Positions 26,707-38,772 of a stretch of DNA of 64,000 bases are shown piece by piece. Source of the DNA: Mycolicibacterium neoaurum (lineage in GTDB: Bacteria > Actinomycetota > Actinomycetes > Mycobacteriales > Mycobacteriaceae); assembly GCF_036946495.1 (NCBI RefSeq), contig NZ_JAQIIX010000002.1, forward strand, positions 3,472,001-3,536,000, read 5' to 3'. Position 1 is the first letter of the stretch; each line of letters starts with the position of its first letter. The translations under genes were made by a program, and so were the position numbers. The notes under the pieces were generated by a model, which made no database searches, had not been told where the DNA came from, and saw nothing but the letters and a program-made list of their open reading frames with translations.

Positions 26707-27072
26707 GTGGCAGCAGCCGTCATCGTGTCCGTCGGGGTGTTCTTTACCGGAATGGGGCTGTACGCGCTGGCCGCCCCCGCGGCATTGTTGCGCCCCTTCG
26801 GTTTTGCCGTAGCCTCGGACACCCAGCGCGCCGAGGTGCGCGCCGTGTATGGCGGGTTCGGTCTCGCGATCGCCGGCGTGCTCGGCTACGCGCTCTTCGC
26901 CCCCGATGCCGTCCGCACGGGCATACTGCTGACGGTGGGGGTGGCGCTGGCCGGAATGGCGGCGGGCCGCATCATCTCGGCAGCGGTGGGTGACCGGACG
27001 GCCTTCTACCCCAACTGGTTCTACTGCCTGGTCGAAGGGGCCGCTGCCGCGGTGTTGTTCTGGTTTGCCTGA
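26707..27072 (+). CDS. DUF4345 membrane protein
   Basis: This 121-residue protein has four predicted membrane helices: AAAVIVSVGVFFTGMGLYALAAP, GGFGLAIAGVLGYALF, GILLTVGVALAGMAAGRII and LVEGAAAAVLFWF. The conserved AEVRAVYGGFGLA run is the DUF4345 landmark. Function is unknown. GTG 26707 is preceded by AGGAGG at a five-base spacing, which decides the start. It is divergent from the AraC regulator, which may control it. Confidence 0.8.
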   Translation: MAAAVIVSVGVFFTGMGLYALAAPAALLRPFGFAVASDTQRAEVRAVYGGFGLAIAGVLGYALFAPDAVRTGILLTVGVALAGMAAGRIISAAVGDRTAFYPNWFYCLVEGAAAAVLFWFA

Positions 27073-27087
27073 CGCACGCCCCTGGAT

Positions 27088-28199
27088 CTACGGGGCGACA
27101 GTGAGCCAGTCGGCGAATCCGGACGGGTCGTGGCGGCCCAACGCGCCGTGCTCGAACAGGCCCCAGCCCTCGCTGGTCGTTGCGCCTTCGCTGCACACCG
27201 CCCGCCCGACGTGGTCGATGACGCCGAAGCCGGATCGACCGATGATCGCGGGATCGGTCATATCGTAGGTGCGGCGCTCGGTGAAGTTCTCGCCCTTCCA
27301 CACACCGTGGATCCAGTCCGGATCACCGCCGTACCCACCGCCGACGTGAATGGGCACCGGCAGTTTGGATTCCACGTCGAAACGTAACTGCGCGCCGGTG
27401 GCCGTCGTGGTGGTGATGGTGGCCCCGGTGGGGATGCGCGTGCCGGAACGGTAGTGGATCGTGACCTGTGGCCAGCCGAGCTGCTCGACGCGGCCGTCCT
27501 TGAACACCCTGGTGCAATCGTTGAGGGAGCGGAAACCGTCGGGCGCCTCCTGGATGATCATGACGATGGAGAATTCGTCGAAGGCCATCGGTACATAGAG
27601 CCACCACATGCCCTCGAACGGCGGGTCGGCGGGCCGACCCGCGGGTTCGGCCTCACCGATCGGACGGATGCCCCAGGATCGGTCGCGGGAGCCGATCCAG
27701 CTGGCGGGATCGACCGTGATGCGCTCGCCGTCGATATCGAGATGACCACTCCACGAACCCAATTGGGCAAAGCGTTGGGCATTCAAGGTCACTCGATTGC
27801 CCTGGCGCATCAGGTGCGGTTGTTCTTGCACCACGTCACACAGGCCGTTCCAGGTGAGATCGACGGCGATTCCTTCAGTTTCGTCCATGGTGATCCGCAA
27901 CTGCTGCAACGGTTCGGCGACGTCGACCCGGTAGGAGTTGACATGCTGGTGTAGCCGATCCTGGTCGATGGCATCGGACAGGTGCACCGCGGTCTGGGTG
28001 TCGCCGCGGCGGATCAGGACGAAGGCGTCCTTGACGCCGAGGTTCGGGTAGTAGCCGATACCGGAGATGAGGAAGATGTCCCCGGTCCGGTCGTGTGCGT
28101 TGAAGTAGGACCGATCGTAGAAATTGCGGTCCGATGATCCCGGCCATGCGATCGGTTGCGGTACCTGGTGAATCGGGAACTCATCCATCGGTCCGAGCA

Positions 28200-28200
<1 letters not shown>
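27088..28200 (-). CDS. CrtC/AttH-like lipocalin-fold protein
   Basis: This 370-residue, beta-rich protein carries GSRDRSWGIRPIGEAEP, the landmark of the hydroxyneurosporene hydratase (CrtC)/AttH fold, and PFEGMWWLYVPMAFDEFSIVMII in the middle. In actinobacteria such genes are often found beside acyl-CoA enzymes and aminoglycoside-phosphotransferase-like proteins, as here, without an assigned role. Its ATG overlaps the upstream phosphotransferase stop by one base (TGATG), so the two are a translational pair. No signal peptide is visible. I infer involvement in lipid or steroid metabolism only from context. Confidence 0.7.
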
Positions 28201-29345
<1,145 letters not shown>

Positions 29346-29352
29346 TTACGAT

Positions 29353-29366
29353 ACGCTGGGTAGCGT
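29353..29366. promoter_or_regulatory. Palindromic operator candidate between phosphotransferase and TetR genes
   Basis: ACGCT, four bases, AGCGT (with partial extension to ATACGCT/AGCGTTAT) abuts the TetR ATG. It follows a possible -10 TACGAT at 29347-29352. It is placed to let the TetR protein control itself and the divergent phosphotransferase pair. Confidence 0.45.
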
Positions 29367-29367
29367 T

Positions 29368-29964
29368 ATGAAATCAGACTTGCCATCGGTTGACAAGGGT
29401 GCCGGGCGGCCGCGTGACCCGCGGATCGATGCCGCCATCCTGTCGGCGACAGTGGACCTGCTCGTCGAGATTGGCTATGCCAACCTGACGATGGCGGCGG
29501 TCGCGGAGCGCGCGGGAACCACCAAGACGGCCTTGTACCGGCGGTGGTCGAGCAAGGCCGAATTGGTGCACGAGGCGGCGTTCCCGACGGCGCCCACCGC
29601 CCTGAACATGCCCGAGGGTGATATCGCCTCCGATGTGCGAGCGATGATCGCGGCGGCAGGCGCGGTGTTCACCAGTCCGGTGGTGCGGGCGGCACTACCC
29701 GGACTCATCGCGGACATGGCCGCCGATCCCGACCTCAACGACCGGGTGATGAGTCGGTTCACGGGACTGTTCGAGGTGGTCCGGTTGCGTCTGGTGCACG
29801 CGGTAGAACGCGGCGAGGTGCTCGAAAGCGTCGATCCGCAGCGGCTCATCGAATTGATCGGCGGTGCCACGCTATTGCGCATGCTGCTGACCCCGGGCCA
29901 GGAGCTCGACGATCACTGGGTGCAGCAGACCACGGCCATCGTGGTCAACGGCATCGTCCTGTGA
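29368..29964 (+). CDS. TetR-family regulator
   Basis: This 198-residue TetR protein starts with the basic arm GAGRPRDPRID. The helix-turn-helix is VDLLVEIGYANLTMAAVAERAGTTKTALYRRW. The C-terminal part (MIAAAGAVFTSPVVRAALPGLIADMAADPDL) is of the TetR_C type common in regulators of fatty-acid or drug-responsive genes. It diverges from the phosphotransferase/CrtC-like pair, which is its probable target. The ligand is unknown. Confidence 0.86.
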   Translation: MKSDLPSVDKGAGRPRDPRIDAAILSATVDLLVEIGYANLTMAAVAERAGTTKTALYRRWSSKAELVHEAAFPTAPTALNMPEGDIASDVRAMIAAAGAVFTSPVVRAALPGLIADMAADPDLNDRVMSRFTGLFEVVRLRLVHAVERGEVLESVDPQRLIELIGGATLLRMLLTPGQELDDHWVQQTTAIVVNGIVL

Positions 29965-30078
29965 TCCGAGACCGATCGCCCCGACCGACCCCGATGTGCG
30001 ACACCCCCGGCCGGCGCCATGCGTATGGTCGAGACGTAAAGGCTGTTTCGCCTCATCTGTCGAAAGGTGTGCCTCGTC

Positions 30079-30975
30079 GTGTCCGTGTTGTCGACCCCCT
30101 TGATCGCCGACACCCTGGCCCGGTTGTTCTCCCGGTTGGTGAATCCGAGCCCCAAGCAGGCAGTGCGCTTTGCCGATATCCCGGCCCGGGTCAGTACGGT
30201 CAGCATCCCGACCCGCCACGGCGAGACGGAGGCCGATGTCTACCGTCCCGACGGTGAACCCGACGGCGTGTACGTCAACATCCACGGCGGCGGTTTCGTC
30301 GTGGGACACCGCGAGCAGGACGATCCGTGGTGTCGGTTCCTGGCCGCCCGCGCCAACGTCGTCGTCGTCAACACCGACTACCTGCTGGCCCCCGACCATC
30401 GCTTCCCGATCGCCGTCGAGCAGCTCTACGACGTCGTCACCTGGGCCGGTGCCGCCGAACGGGACTGGCCGGGAGAGCGATTGTGTGTGGGTGGACAAAG
30501 CGCAGGGGGCAACCTGTCCGCTTCTGTAGCCCGGCTGAGTCTCATCCACGGCGGTCCCTCGATCGCCCTGCAGGTGCTGCATTACGCACCGCTGGACCTG
30601 GTGACCGCGACCGGACACAAGAGATCTCCCCGCGGTGCGCAGGCGATCATGAAACCGTGGATGGGTGAGATCTTCGACACCGCCTACATTCCCGACCGGC
30701 ACCGCCGCCGCGACCCGCTGGCCTCACCGGCGTGGGGTGACAACGCCGACGAGATCGCCGGCATTGCACCGGCACTGGTCATCGCATGCGAGTACGACCG
30801 ATTGCGTGACGAAGCCGCGGAGTACGCCAAGAGTCTCGACGCGGTGGCGGCGCTGGTCGACTATGTGGAGGTGCCCGATGTCGACCATGGATACAACATC
30901 ATGAGCGACGCCGTCGACGTCACCCGCGGCATGTACGAGTTGATGGCCGGGCGGGTGCGCGACGCGGTGGGTTAG
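30079..30975 (+). CDS. HSL-family carboxylesterase/lipase
   Basis: This 298-residue alpha/beta hydrolase belongs to the hormone-sensitive-lipase group. It has the oxyanion motif NIHGGGFVVGHREQDD, nucleophile GGQSAGGNL, the acid in ACEYDRLRDEAAEY and the catalytic His in VPDVDHGYNIM. Such Lip/Est enzymes hydrolyse short- to medium-chain acyl esters. I chose GTG 30079 (GAAAGG is 11 bases upstream); a GTG at 30067 is possible. It converges on nuoN, and the stop codons overlap by four bases. The 114 bases upstream of it hold no clear element. Confidence 0.83.
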   Translation: MSVLSTPLIADTLARLFSRLVNPSPKQAVRFADIPARVSTVSIPTRHGETEADVYRPDGEPDGVYVNIHGGGFVVGHREQDDPWCRFLAARANVVVVNTDYLLAPDHRFPIAVEQLYDVVTWAGAAERDWPGERLCVGGQSAGGNLSASVARLSLIHGGPSIALQVLHYAPLDLVTATGHKRSPRGAQAIMKPWMGEIFDTAYIPDRHRRRDPLASPAWGDNADEIAGIAPALVIACEYDRLRDEAAEYAKSLDAVAALVDYVEVPDVDHGYNIMSDAVDVTRGMYELMAGRVRDAVG

Positions 30976-32546
30976 CGCACGAACTGTTGCGCGTCGTTCG
31001 CCAGGTCCAGCAGCGGCTGGGGGAGCGCGCCGAGGGCAAAAGTGGCCGCGGCGGTCACCGTCACCGCACCCATGGTGAAGACGCTCGGTGCCATCACCTC
31101 GGGCGCATCCGCGGGCGGATCGGTGAAGAACATCAGCACGATCACCCGTACATAGAAATAGGCGGCCACCGCGCTGGCGATCACGCCTACGACCACCAAC
31201 GCGCCTGCCCCGCCCTGGGCCGCGGCCTTGAACACCGCGAACTTGCTGACGAACCCACTTGTCAGCGGGATACCGGCGAAGGCCAACAGGAACAGCGAGA
31301 ACACCACGCCCACCACCGGATACCGCCGACCCAACCCGGCCCATTGCGCCAGTGAGGTCTCCTCCTCACCGTCGGCTCGGCGCACCAACCCGGCCAACGC
31401 GAACGCACCCAGGGTGCTGAAACCGTAGGCAAACAAATAGAACAGCGTTGCCGACACCCCGGCATCGTCGAGCGCGATGACGCCGGTCAGGATGAACCCG
31501 GTGTGGGCCACCGCGGAATAGGCCAACATCCGCTTGACATCGCTCTGACCGACCGCGGTGAGCGTGCCGACGACCATGGTGACGATGGCGATGATCCACA
31601 TCATCGGTCGCCAGTCGGCCGCCAAACCCGGCAGCGCAACGTAGAAGATACGCAACATCGCACCGAACGCCGCGATCTTCGTCGCCGCCGCCATGAACGC
31701 CGTCACCGGCGTCGGTGCGCCCTGATACACGTCGGGGATCCACGAATGAAACGGAACCGCACCTACCTTGAACAGGATGCCGACCGTCAGCAATCCGGCA
31801 CCCGCCAGGACCAGCGCAGGCCCGCCCGCGCGTTGCGGACCGTCACCGGCGATGGCGGCGGCGATATCGCCCAGCCGGAAGCCGCCGGCATAGCCGTACA
31901 GCAGCGCGATCCCGAAGAGAAAGAAGGCCGAGGCGAACGCGCCGAGCAGGAAGTACTTGAGTGCCGCCTCCTGTGACACCAGCCGCCGTCGTCGAGCCAG
32001 GCCGCACATCAGGTACAGCGGCAGCGATAGCACCTCGAGGGCAACGAACATCGTCAACAGGTCGTCGGCGGCGCCGAAGATCATCATGCCCGCCAATGCC
32101 AGCATCATCAGCGGGAAGATCTCGGTCTGCGCCACAACGGCTTTGGCGGCGATCTTCTCGGCCACACTTCCCGGTATCGCGGCGGCTTGCGGGGTGAAGC
32201 CGTCCAGTCCGCCACCTGCAGAGGCGGGGATGCGACGCTCGGCGGCCAGCAGTACCCCGAGGATGCCGATCAACAGCAACAATCCCTGCAAGAACAGGGC
32301 AGGCCGATCGACGGCCAGCGAGCCGACCGCGGCACTGTTGCCCGGGGAGGATCCCAGCCCCGCCGCCACCGACACCACCGCGACCAGCGCGGCGATCTGA
32401 CCGCCCAGCGCCAGTAAGAGTTGGGTGCCGTAGCGCCGGCGGCGGGGGACGAACGCCTCCACCAGGATACCGGCCACCGCGACGCCGAGAACGATGAGAA
32501 GCGGTGCCAGCTGCCCGTATTCGATATGCGGCGCCTCGACGTTCAT
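30972..32546 (-). CDS. nuoN: NADH dehydrogenase I subunit N
   Basis: This 524-residue antiporter-like membrane subunit of complex I has about 14 helices. The proton-channel lysine region is visible in KVGAVPFHSWIPDVYQGAPTPVTAFMAAATKIAAF, a landmark of NuoN/ND2. It contributes one of the proton paths in the membrane arm. It is the last gene of the nuo operon, with its ATG overlapping the nuoM stop (ATGA). Length is typical for mycobacteria. Confidence 0.96.
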   Translation of the reverse strand: MNVEAPHIEYGQLAPLLIVLGVAVAGILVEAFVPRRRRYGTQLLLALGGQIAALVAVVSVAAGLGSSPGNSAAVGSLAVDRPALFLQGLLLLIGILGVLLAAERRIPASAGGGLDGFTPQAAAIPGSVAEKIAAKAVVAQTEIFPLMMLALAGMMIFGAADDLLTMFVALEVLSLPLYLMCGLARRRRLVSQEAALKYFLLGAFASAFFLFGIALLYGYAGGFRLGDIAAAIAGDGPQRAGGPALVLAGAGLLTVGILFKVGAVPFHSWIPDVYQGAPTPVTAFMAAATKIAAFGAMLRIFYVALPGLAADWRPMMWIIAIVTMVVGTLTAVGQSDVKRMLAYSAVAHTGFILTGVIALDDAGVSATLFYLFAYGFSTLGAFALAGLVRRADGEEETSLAQWAGLGRRYPVVGVVFSLFLLAFAGIPLTSGFVSKFAVFKAAAQGGAGALVVVGVIASAVAAYFYVRVIVLMFFTDPPADAPEVMAPSVFTMGAVTVTAAATFALGALPQPLLDLANDAQQFVR

Positions 32547-34084
32547 CGGCCGTTTCCTTCCGCGGTGGCGGGTGTCGGATCCTGCACGTCGATCGTGGTG
32601 AGCGTGTGGGTGACGGCGGGATCGATGACATCGAGCGCAGGTTTGGGGTAGATACCCAGCACGAGCAGCAGGGCGATCAGCGGTGCCACCACGATGAGCT
32701 CGCGGGGGACCAGGTCACGCACCGATTCGTTGCCGCGAGCCACCGGTCCGGTCATCATCCGCTGGTAGGTCCACAGGATGTAGATCGCGGACAGTACCAG
32801 CGCGAGCGCGGCGATGATCGCCAGCACCGGGAACCGGCCGAATGTGCCGATCAGCACCAGGAACTCACTGATGAACGGTCCGAGCCCCGGTAGTGAAAGG
32901 GTGGCCAGGCCCGCGACCAGGAATGTGCCGGCCAGCACCGGGGCCACCTTCTGTATCCCGCCGTAATGCGCGATGAACCGGGAACCTCTGCGCGACACCA
33001 GGAACCCGGCGATCAGGAACAGGGCGGCGGTGGAGATGCCGTGGTTGACCATGTACAGCGTCGACCCCGCCTGGCCCTGGCTGGTCAGTACGAAGATGCC
33101 GAGGATGATGAAACCGAAGTGCGATATCGAGGTGTAGGCGATCAGTCGCATCATATCGGTCTGGCCGATTGCGACGACGGCACCGTAGATGATGCCGATG
33201 ACGGCCAGCGTGATGATCACCGGTTGAAACGTCTTCGTGGCATCGGGGAACAACTGCAGGCAGTAGCGCAGCATGCCGAAGGTGCCGACCTTGTCGACGA
33301 CGGCCATCATCAGCACCGCGGTCGCCGGGGTGGATTCGACGGCGGCATCGGGCAACCAGCGGTGGAACGGCCACAGCGGTGCCTTCACGGCGAACGCGAA
33401 CATGAAGCCGAGGAACAGCGCGTTGAGCACAGCGGGATCGACGGCGAGCTGACCGCTCTGCACGGCCGCCACGATCGCCCGGAAATCGAAGGTGCCACCG
33501 AGCTCGTCGAGGGTGACGACGTAGAGCCCGATCACCGCGGCCAGCATGATGAGACCGCCGAAAAGGTTGTACAACAGGAACTTCACGGCCGCGGCACCGC
33601 GATGTGCCCCACCGAACCCGCCGATCAGGAAGTACATCGGGATCAGCATGGCCTCGAAGAACACGTAGAACAGCAGCACGTCCAGCGCCACCAGCGAGAT
33701 CAACACCATGCCCTCGACGGCGAGTGTCAGCGCGAGATAGGACTGGGTGGACCGGGCGCGATCGGCATGACCGTCGTTCCAGCCCGCCACGATCAGCAGC
33801 GGTACCAGCACCGCCGTGAGCACCACCAGGGCCAACGCGATACCGTCCAGGCCCAGGATGTAGCCCGTGCCGAAGCTCGGGATCCAGGGGTGGTCCTCGA
33901 CGAACTGGAACTGTGGTCCGGCCGGGTCGAAACTCACGGCCAGGAGCGCCGCGACGGCCAGGACGGCCAGCGACACCGCGAGCGCGGCCCACCGCGCAAA
34001 CACCTTGGAGGGCAGCAGGATCACGATCGCAGCGCCGACCAGGGGCACCGCCCACAGTGCGGTCAGCCAGCCGACCCCGTTCAC
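32543..34084 (-). CDS. nuoM: NADH dehydrogenase I subunit M
   Basis: This 513-residue membrane subunit is homologous to Mrp-type antiporters. Landmarks are [19 protein letters not shown] with the key Glu of the proton path, and [25 protein letters not shown] with the conserved Lys. It forms one proton channel of complex I. The GTG start at 34084 overlaps the nuoL stop (GTGA), which decides the start over a long non-homologous upstream frame. Confidence 0.96.
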   Translation of the reverse strand: MNGVGWLTALWAVPLVGAAIVILLPSKVFARWAALAVSLAVLAVAALLAVSFDPAGPQFQFVEDHPWIPSFGTGYILGLDGIALALVVLTAVLVPLLIVAGWNDGHADRARSTQSYLALTLAVEGMVLISLVALDVLLFYVFFEAMLIPMYFLIGGFGGAHRGAAAVKFLLYNLFGGLIMLAAVIGLYVVTLDELGGTFDFRAIVAAVQSGQLAVDPAVLNALFLGFMFAFAVKAPLWPFHRWLPDAAVESTPATAVLMMAVVDKVGTFGMLRYCLQLFPDATKTFQPVIITLAVIGIIYGAVVAIGQTDMMRLIAYTSISHFGFIILGIFVLTSQGQAGSTLYMVNHGISTAALFLIAGFLVSRRGSRFIAHYGGIQKVAPVLAGTFLVAGLATLSLPGLGPFISEFLVLIGTFGRFPVLAIIAALALVLSAIYILWTYQRMMTGPVARGNESVRDLVPRELIVVAPLIALLLVLGIYPKPALDVIDPAVTHTLTTIDVQDPTPATAEGNGR

Positions 34085-35964
34085 CAGATCCTCACCATCA
34101 GTATCGCCCCGATCACCAGCACCGTGCCGGCCAGCATGGACAGTCCATACGACCGGGCGAACCCGGTCTGCCATCTCCGCAATCGTTGCGAGGCGTCGCC
34201 GATGACGGCGGCCAACCCGCGGGTTGCTCCCTCGACGACACCCTCGTCGATCTCGACCAGACCCGCGGTGACGCGCTGCCCGGGTCGCATCAAGAGCCGT
34301 TCGTTGAAGGCGTCGCCATAGAGATCGTTGCGGGCGGCGACGGTCACGGCCGAACCGGCCGGCGCGATCTCGGGAACGGGCCGGGTGGCGTACATGCGGT
34401 AGGCGAGCCCGATGCCGACCGCCACCACCGCCAGGATGATGGCCGTCATCGCCCACACCGGCATGATGTGGTGCACCTCGTGCACCCCGACCACGGGTTC
34501 CAGCCAGTGCTCCAGCCCACCGCCGACGGCCAGCACCGCACCGGCGCCGACAGATCCGAGGGCCAGGATCACCATGGGCGCGGTCATGACCGCCGGCGAC
34601 TCGTGCGGGTGGGTGGTGTGCTCATCCCAGCGCCGCTCGCCGAAGAACGTCATCAACATCACCCGGGTCATGTAGAAGGCGGTGATCCCGGCGCCCAGCA
34701 GGGCGGCGCCGCCGAGCAGGATGCCTTTGACTCCGCCTGCCCCGAAGGCGGATTCGATGATGGCGTCCTTGGAGAAGAACCCGGCGAACGGGGGCACACC
34801 GATGATCGCCAGATAGCCGAGGCCGAAGGTGACGAAGGTGATCGGCATGACCGTGCGGAGCCCGCCGAACCGGCGCATATCGGTCTCGTCGTTCATCCCG
34901 TGCATCACCGACCCGGCGCCGAGGAACAACCCGGCCTTGAAGAAGCCGTGCGTGATCAGGTGCATGATCGCCACGGCGTACCCGGCCGGGCCGAGACCGG
35001 CCGCCAGCACCATGTAACCGATCTGGCTCATCGTCGAGGCGGCCAGTGCCTTCTTGATATCGTCCTTGGCGCAACCGATCGCCGCGCCGAACAGCAGCGT
35101 GACCGCGCCGACGATGGTGACCGCGACCTGTGCGCCGGGCGCGAGGTCGAACACCGGCCCCGACCGTACGATCAGGTACACCCCGGCGGTGACCATGGTG
35201 GCGGCATGGATGAGCGCCGATACCGGCGTGGGCCCCTCCATCGCATCACCGAGCCAGGACTGCAGTGGCACCTGGGCAGATTTGCCGCACGCCGCGAGCA
35301 ACAACAACAACCCGATGGCGGTCAGTGTGCTCTCGGGGAGCCGGGCGGCCGCATCGAACACCCCTGCGTAGGAGACGGTTCCGGTCGAGGAGAACATCAC
35401 CATCAGCGCGATGGCCAGACCGATATCGCCGACCCGGTTGACCACGAACGCCTTCTTCGCCGCCGTCGCGGCACTCGGCTTGTGTGACCAGAAGCCGATC
35501 AACAGGTAAGAGGCCAGCCCGACGCCCTCCCAGCCCATGTAGAGCCCCAGGAAGTTGTCGGCGAGCACCAGCAGCAGCATCGCCGCCAGGAACAGGTTGA
35601 GGTAGGCAAAGAAACGTCGGCGACCGGCATCCGCCCGCATATAGCCCACCGAATACAGGTGGATCAACGAACCGACCCCGGTGATCAACAGCACGAAGCA
35701 GATGGAGAGCGCGTCGACCTGCAACCCGAAATCCACCCGCAACTGTCCGACCGGCACCCAGGTGAACAGCGTCTGTGTCACGGTGCGGTCCTCGGCGGCC
35801 CGCCCGAGCAGGTCGACGAACAGCAATACGCCAAGGACGAAAGACCCAAGGGCGGTGGCGCATCCGAGTAGGTGACCCCACCGATCGGTCCTGCGGCCGC
35901 CGAGCAGCAGCACCGCCGACCCCGCCAACGGCAGTCCGATCAGCAACCAGCCCAGGGTGCCCAT
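34081..35964 (-). CDS. nuoL: NADH dehydrogenase I subunit L
   Basis: This 627-residue distal antiporter-like subunit has the landmarks [47 protein letters not shown] and a C-terminal lateral-helix region. It ends the membrane arm and carries one proton channel. The ATG follows the nuoK stop by one base. Length and order are standard. Confidence 0.96.
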   Translation of the reverse strand: MGTLGWLLIGLPLAGSAVLLLGGRRTDRWGHLLGCATALGSFVLGVLLFVDLLGRAAEDRTVTQTLFTWVPVGQLRVDFGLQVDALSICFVLLITGVGSLIHLYSVGYMRADAGRRRFFAYLNLFLAAMLLLVLADNFLGLYMGWEGVGLASYLLIGFWSHKPSAATAAKKAFVVNRVGDIGLAIALMVMFSSTGTVSYAGVFDAAARLPESTLTAIGLLLLLAACGKSAQVPLQSWLGDAMEGPTPVSALIHAATMVTAGVYLIVRSGPVFDLAPGAQVAVTIVGAVTLLFGAAIGCAKDDIKKALAASTMSQIGYMVLAAGLGPAGYAVAIMHLITHGFFKAGLFLGAGSVMHGMNDETDMRRFGGLRTVMPITFVTFGLGYLAIIGVPPFAGFFSKDAIIESAFGAGGVKGILLGGAALLGAGITAFYMTRVMLMTFFGERRWDEHTTHPHESPAVMTAPMVILALGSVGAGAVLAVGGGLEHWLEPVVGVHEVHHIMPVWAMTAIILAVVAVGIGLAYRMYATRPVPEIAPAGSAVTVAARNDLYGDAFNERLLMRPGQRVTAGLVEIDEGVVEGATRGLAAVIGDASQRLRRWQTGFARSYGLSMLAGTVLVIGAILMVRIW

Positions 35965-35965
35965 A

Positions 35966-36265
35966 TCAGTTCTTCAGCAGACTGGCCGCGTCCACCGAGG
36001 CGGACTGCCGGGCCCGGAAGATGGCCATGATGATCGCCAGGCCTACGACCACCTCGCAGGCGGCGACCACCATCACGAAGAAGGCGACGACCTGACCGTC
36101 GAGGTTGCCGTGCATCCTGGCGAAGGTGACGAAGGCCAGATTCGCCGCATTCAGCATCAGCTCGACACACATGAACATCACGATGGCGTTGCGGCGCAGC
36201 AGGACTCCGGCGGCCCCGATGGTGAAGATCAGGGCCGACAGGTACAGGTAGTTCGCCGGGTTCAT
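35966..36265 (-). CDS. nuoK: NADH dehydrogenase I subunit K
   Basis: This 99-residue, three-helix membrane subunit has the conserved [14 protein letters not shown] helix, which carries the Glu of the proton path, and [19 protein letters not shown] with the second Glu. It overlaps nuoJ by ATGA. Confidence 0.95.
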   Translation of the reverse strand: MNPANYLYLSALIFTIGAAGVLLRRNAIVMFMCVELMLNAANLAFVTFARMHGNLDGQVVAFFVMVVAACEVVVGLAIIMAIFRARQSASVDAASLLKN

Positions 36266-36996
36266 GATTCGCGCTCCCGCGATCCGCTGTTTCGCGGGAT
36301 GAGGACCGAACTGACCGAGCTTGGTGCGGCGCTGCCGTCGGGCAGGCGCGCGGGCATGTCGACGGCGTTGTGCCGGGCGTAGACCCCGGGATTGGGTCGC
36401 GGTGTCGGATGCCCGCCGGGTGCGAATCGCTCGGTGGCCAGCTCGCGTTGCGTCTTGCGCCGGTCGAAGCGTTCCCGGTGGGCCAGTAGCATCGCGCCGA
36501 CGGCAGCGGTGATGAGCAGCGCGCTGGTCAGCTCGAAGGCCCAGACGTAGCGGGTGAAGATCAGCACCGCCAGCCCCTCGACATTGCCTGTGCTGTTCGC
36601 CTGCGCGAGTCCGGTGAAGCCGCCCACGGTCCCATCGGCGACAGCGCTACCGATGCTACCGACCAACAGGACGCCGAAGCCAAGCCCGGCGACAATGGCT
36701 GCAACCCGCTGTCCGCGAAGGGTTTCCACCAGCGACTCCGAGGAGTCGACCCCGATGAGCATCAGCACGAACAGGAACAGCATCATCACCGCGCCGGTGT
36801 AGACGACGATCTGCACGACACCGAGGAAGACCGCGTCCTGGGCGATGTAGAGCACCGCGAGGTTGATCATGGTGACGGCGAGGAACAACGCCGAATACAC
36901 CGCCTTCGGCGCGGCCACCACGCCGATCGCCGCTATCAGCGCCAGGGCGCCGAGAACCCAGAACACGACTGCTTCACCGGTCGAGGTCACCGTCAT
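36262..36996 (-). CDS. nuoJ: NADH dehydrogenase I subunit J
   Basis: This 244-residue membrane subunit has five helices, including [29 protein letters not shown], the NuoJ/ND6 landmark with the pi-bulge helix. A hydrophilic C-terminal tail of about 70 residues ([16 protein letters not shown] onward) is longer than in E. coli but usual in actinobacteria. It overlaps nuoI and nuoK by four bases each. Confidence 0.95.
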   Translation of the reverse strand: MTVTSTGEAVVFWVLGALALIAAIGVVAAPKAVYSALFLAVTMINLAVLYIAQDAVFLGVVQIVVYTGAVMMLFLFVLMLIGVDSSESLVETLRGQRVAAIVAGLGFGVLLVGSIGSAVADGTVGGFTGLAQANSTGNVEGLAVLIFTRYVWAFELTSALLITAAVGAMLLAHRERFDRRKTQRELATERFAPGGHPTPRPNPGVYARHNAVDMPARLPDGSAAPSSVSSVLIPRNSGSRERES

Positions 36997-37532
36997 CGGG
37001 TGGTCTCCGATTGGCGTGCGAGTCCGTCGGAGTGGATGTTGCCGCGGTAGTAGTCCTCATCGGTGCTGCCCTCGGCCATGGCGTGTGGCGGCGCGGTCAT
37101 GTCCTTGGTCAGCGGCGCCAGCAGTTTGTCCTTGCCGTAGATCAGGTCGGCCCGATTGTCATCGGCCATCTCGTAATCGTTGGTCATGGTCAACGCCCGG
37201 GTGGGGCAGGCCTCGATGCACAACCCGCAACCGATGCACCGCAGATAGTTGATCTGATAGACACGTCCGTATCGCTCACCGGGGGAGAAGCGTTCCTCGG
37301 CGGTGTTGTCGGCCCCCTCGACAAAGATGGCGTCGGCGGGACATGCCCAGGCGCACAGTTCGCAGCCGATGCACTTCTCCAAGCCGTCGGCGTATCGGTT
37401 CAGCTGATGCCGGCCGTGATAACGCGGCGCGACCGGCCCGGGTTTCTCCGGGTACTGCTCGGTGATCGGTTTGTGCAGCATCGCCTTGAACGTGACGCCG
37501 AACCCGGCAAGTGCGTCACCGACCTTGGACAT
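36993..37532 (-). CDS. nuoI: NADH dehydrogenase I subunit I (two 4Fe-4S clusters)
   Basis: This 179-residue peripheral subunit carries clusters N6a and N6b. Both motifs are present: [16 protein letters not shown] and [16 protein letters not shown]. It passes electrons between NuoG and NuoB. Its start lies inside the end of nuoH (17-base overlap), the longest overlap in the operon. Confidence 0.97.
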   Translation of the reverse strand: MSKVGDALAGFGVTFKAMLHKPITEQYPEKPGPVAPRYHGRHQLNRYADGLEKCIGCELCAWACPADAIFVEGADNTAEERFSPGERYGRVYQINYLRCIGCGLCIEACPTRALTMTNDYEMADDNRADLIYGKDKLLAPLTKDMTAPPHAMAEGSTDEDYYRGNIHSDGLARQSETTR

Positions 37533-38772
37533 CGGAGTACTCCTTCGGTTGCGTGCGCGGCGGACTCGGGATCGGAGGAATCGGGAAGGAACGCACCGCT
37601 TCGGGATCGGTGGGTAGCGTGAAGTGGGGGATGGCGCGCCTGCGCACCGCGCGCCGGATCATCACCACGACGGCCAGTACGGCGATCGCCGCACCGCTGA
37701 CCGCCGCCGTCGTCCAGGACGGGGCGCCCTGGTTGCGCAAGGTCTTGGTGACCGAGACCACCACGATCCAGGCCAACGACAGCGGTATGAGTACCTTCCA
37801 CCCCAGCGTCATGAACTGGTCGTAGCGCATCCGGGGCAGAGTGGCCCGCAGCCACATGAACAGGAACAGGAAGCCCCACACCTTCGCGACGAACCACAGC
37901 AACGGCCACCAGCCGGTGTTGGCACCGTCGATCAGGCTGAACGGCAGCGGCGCTTGCCAGCCGCCGAGGAACATCGTGGCCGCCAGTGCCGACACCGTCG
38001 TCATGTTGACGTACTCGGCCAGCATGAACATGGCGAACTTCAGCGAGGAGTACTCGGTGTGGAAGCCGCCGACCAGTTCCCCCTCGGCCTCGGGCAGGTC
38101 GAACGGGGCCCGGTTGGTCTCACCGACCATTGAGGTCACATAGATCAGGAACGACGGCAACAGCAATACGACGAACCAGGTGCTGTGCTGGGCGGCAACG
38201 ATTCCCGACGTGGACATCGTGCCGGCGTAGAGGAACACCGCGACGAAGGACAGCGCCATGGCGATCTCGTAGGACACCACCTGGGCGCTGGAGCGCAGCC
38301 CGCCCAGCAGCGGGTAGGTCGATCCCGAAGCCCAGCCCGCCAGCACGATCCCGTAGACACCGATCGAGGTGACGGCCAGCACGTAGAGCACCGCCACCGG
38401 CAGATCGGTCAGCTGTAAAGCGGTGGTGTGCCCGAATACCGACACCTCACCGCCCATCGGGATGACGGCGAAGGCCATGATCGCCGGGATCACCGAGATG
38501 ACCGGCGCCATCAGATAGATCGGCTTGTCCACCCCGGCCGGGATCAGTCCCTCCTTGAGGGCCAGCTTGATACCGTCGGCCAGGCTCTGTAGCAGCCCGA
38601 ACGGACCGACTCGGTTGGGACCGAATCGCATTTGCATGCGACCCAGTACCTTTCGTTCGACCAGGATGGCCACCAGCACGGTGAGCAGCAGGAAAACGAA
38701 GATCGCGAGGCATTTCGCGAGCATCAGCCACCACGGGTCGTGGCCGAAGGAGTCCAGTGTCGGATAGGTCAT
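37516..38772 (-). CDS. nuoH: NADH dehydrogenase I subunit H
   Basis: This 418-residue membrane subunit forms part of the quinone chamber. Landmarks are [21 protein letters not shown] and [24 protein letters not shown]. The C-terminal tail after the last helix ([21 protein letters not shown] onward) is an extension typical of mycobacteria. ATG 38772 overlaps the nuoG stop (ATGA), which sets the start. Confidence 0.96.
   Translation of the reverse strand: MTYPTLDSFGHDPWWLMLAKCLAIFVFLLLTVLVAILVERKVLGRMQMRFGPNRVGPFGLLQSLADGIKLALKEGLIPAGVDKPIYLMAPVISVIPAIMAFAVIPMGGEVSVFGHTTALQLTDLPVAVLYVLAVTSIGVYGIVLAGWASGSTYPLLGGLRSSAQVVSYEIAMALSFVAVFLYAGTMSTSGIVAAQHSTWFVVLLLPSFLIYVTSMVGETNRAPFDLPEAEGELVGGFHTEYSSLKFAMFMLAEYVNMTTVSALAATMFLGGWQAPLPFSLIDGANTGWWPLLWFVAKVWGFLFLFMWLRATLPRMRYDQFMTLGWKVLIPLSLAWIVVVSVTKTLRNQGAPSWTTAAVSGAAIAVLAVVVMIRRAVRRRAIPHFTLPTDPEAVRSFPIPPIPSPPRTQPKEYSDVQGR

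Noticed and set aside
33913..35487. Long open frame on the plus strand opposite nuoL/nuoM (524 codons)
   Set aside because: It is a GC-bias shadow: His/Arg/Gln-rich, no domain, and exactly opposite well-conserved nuo genes.
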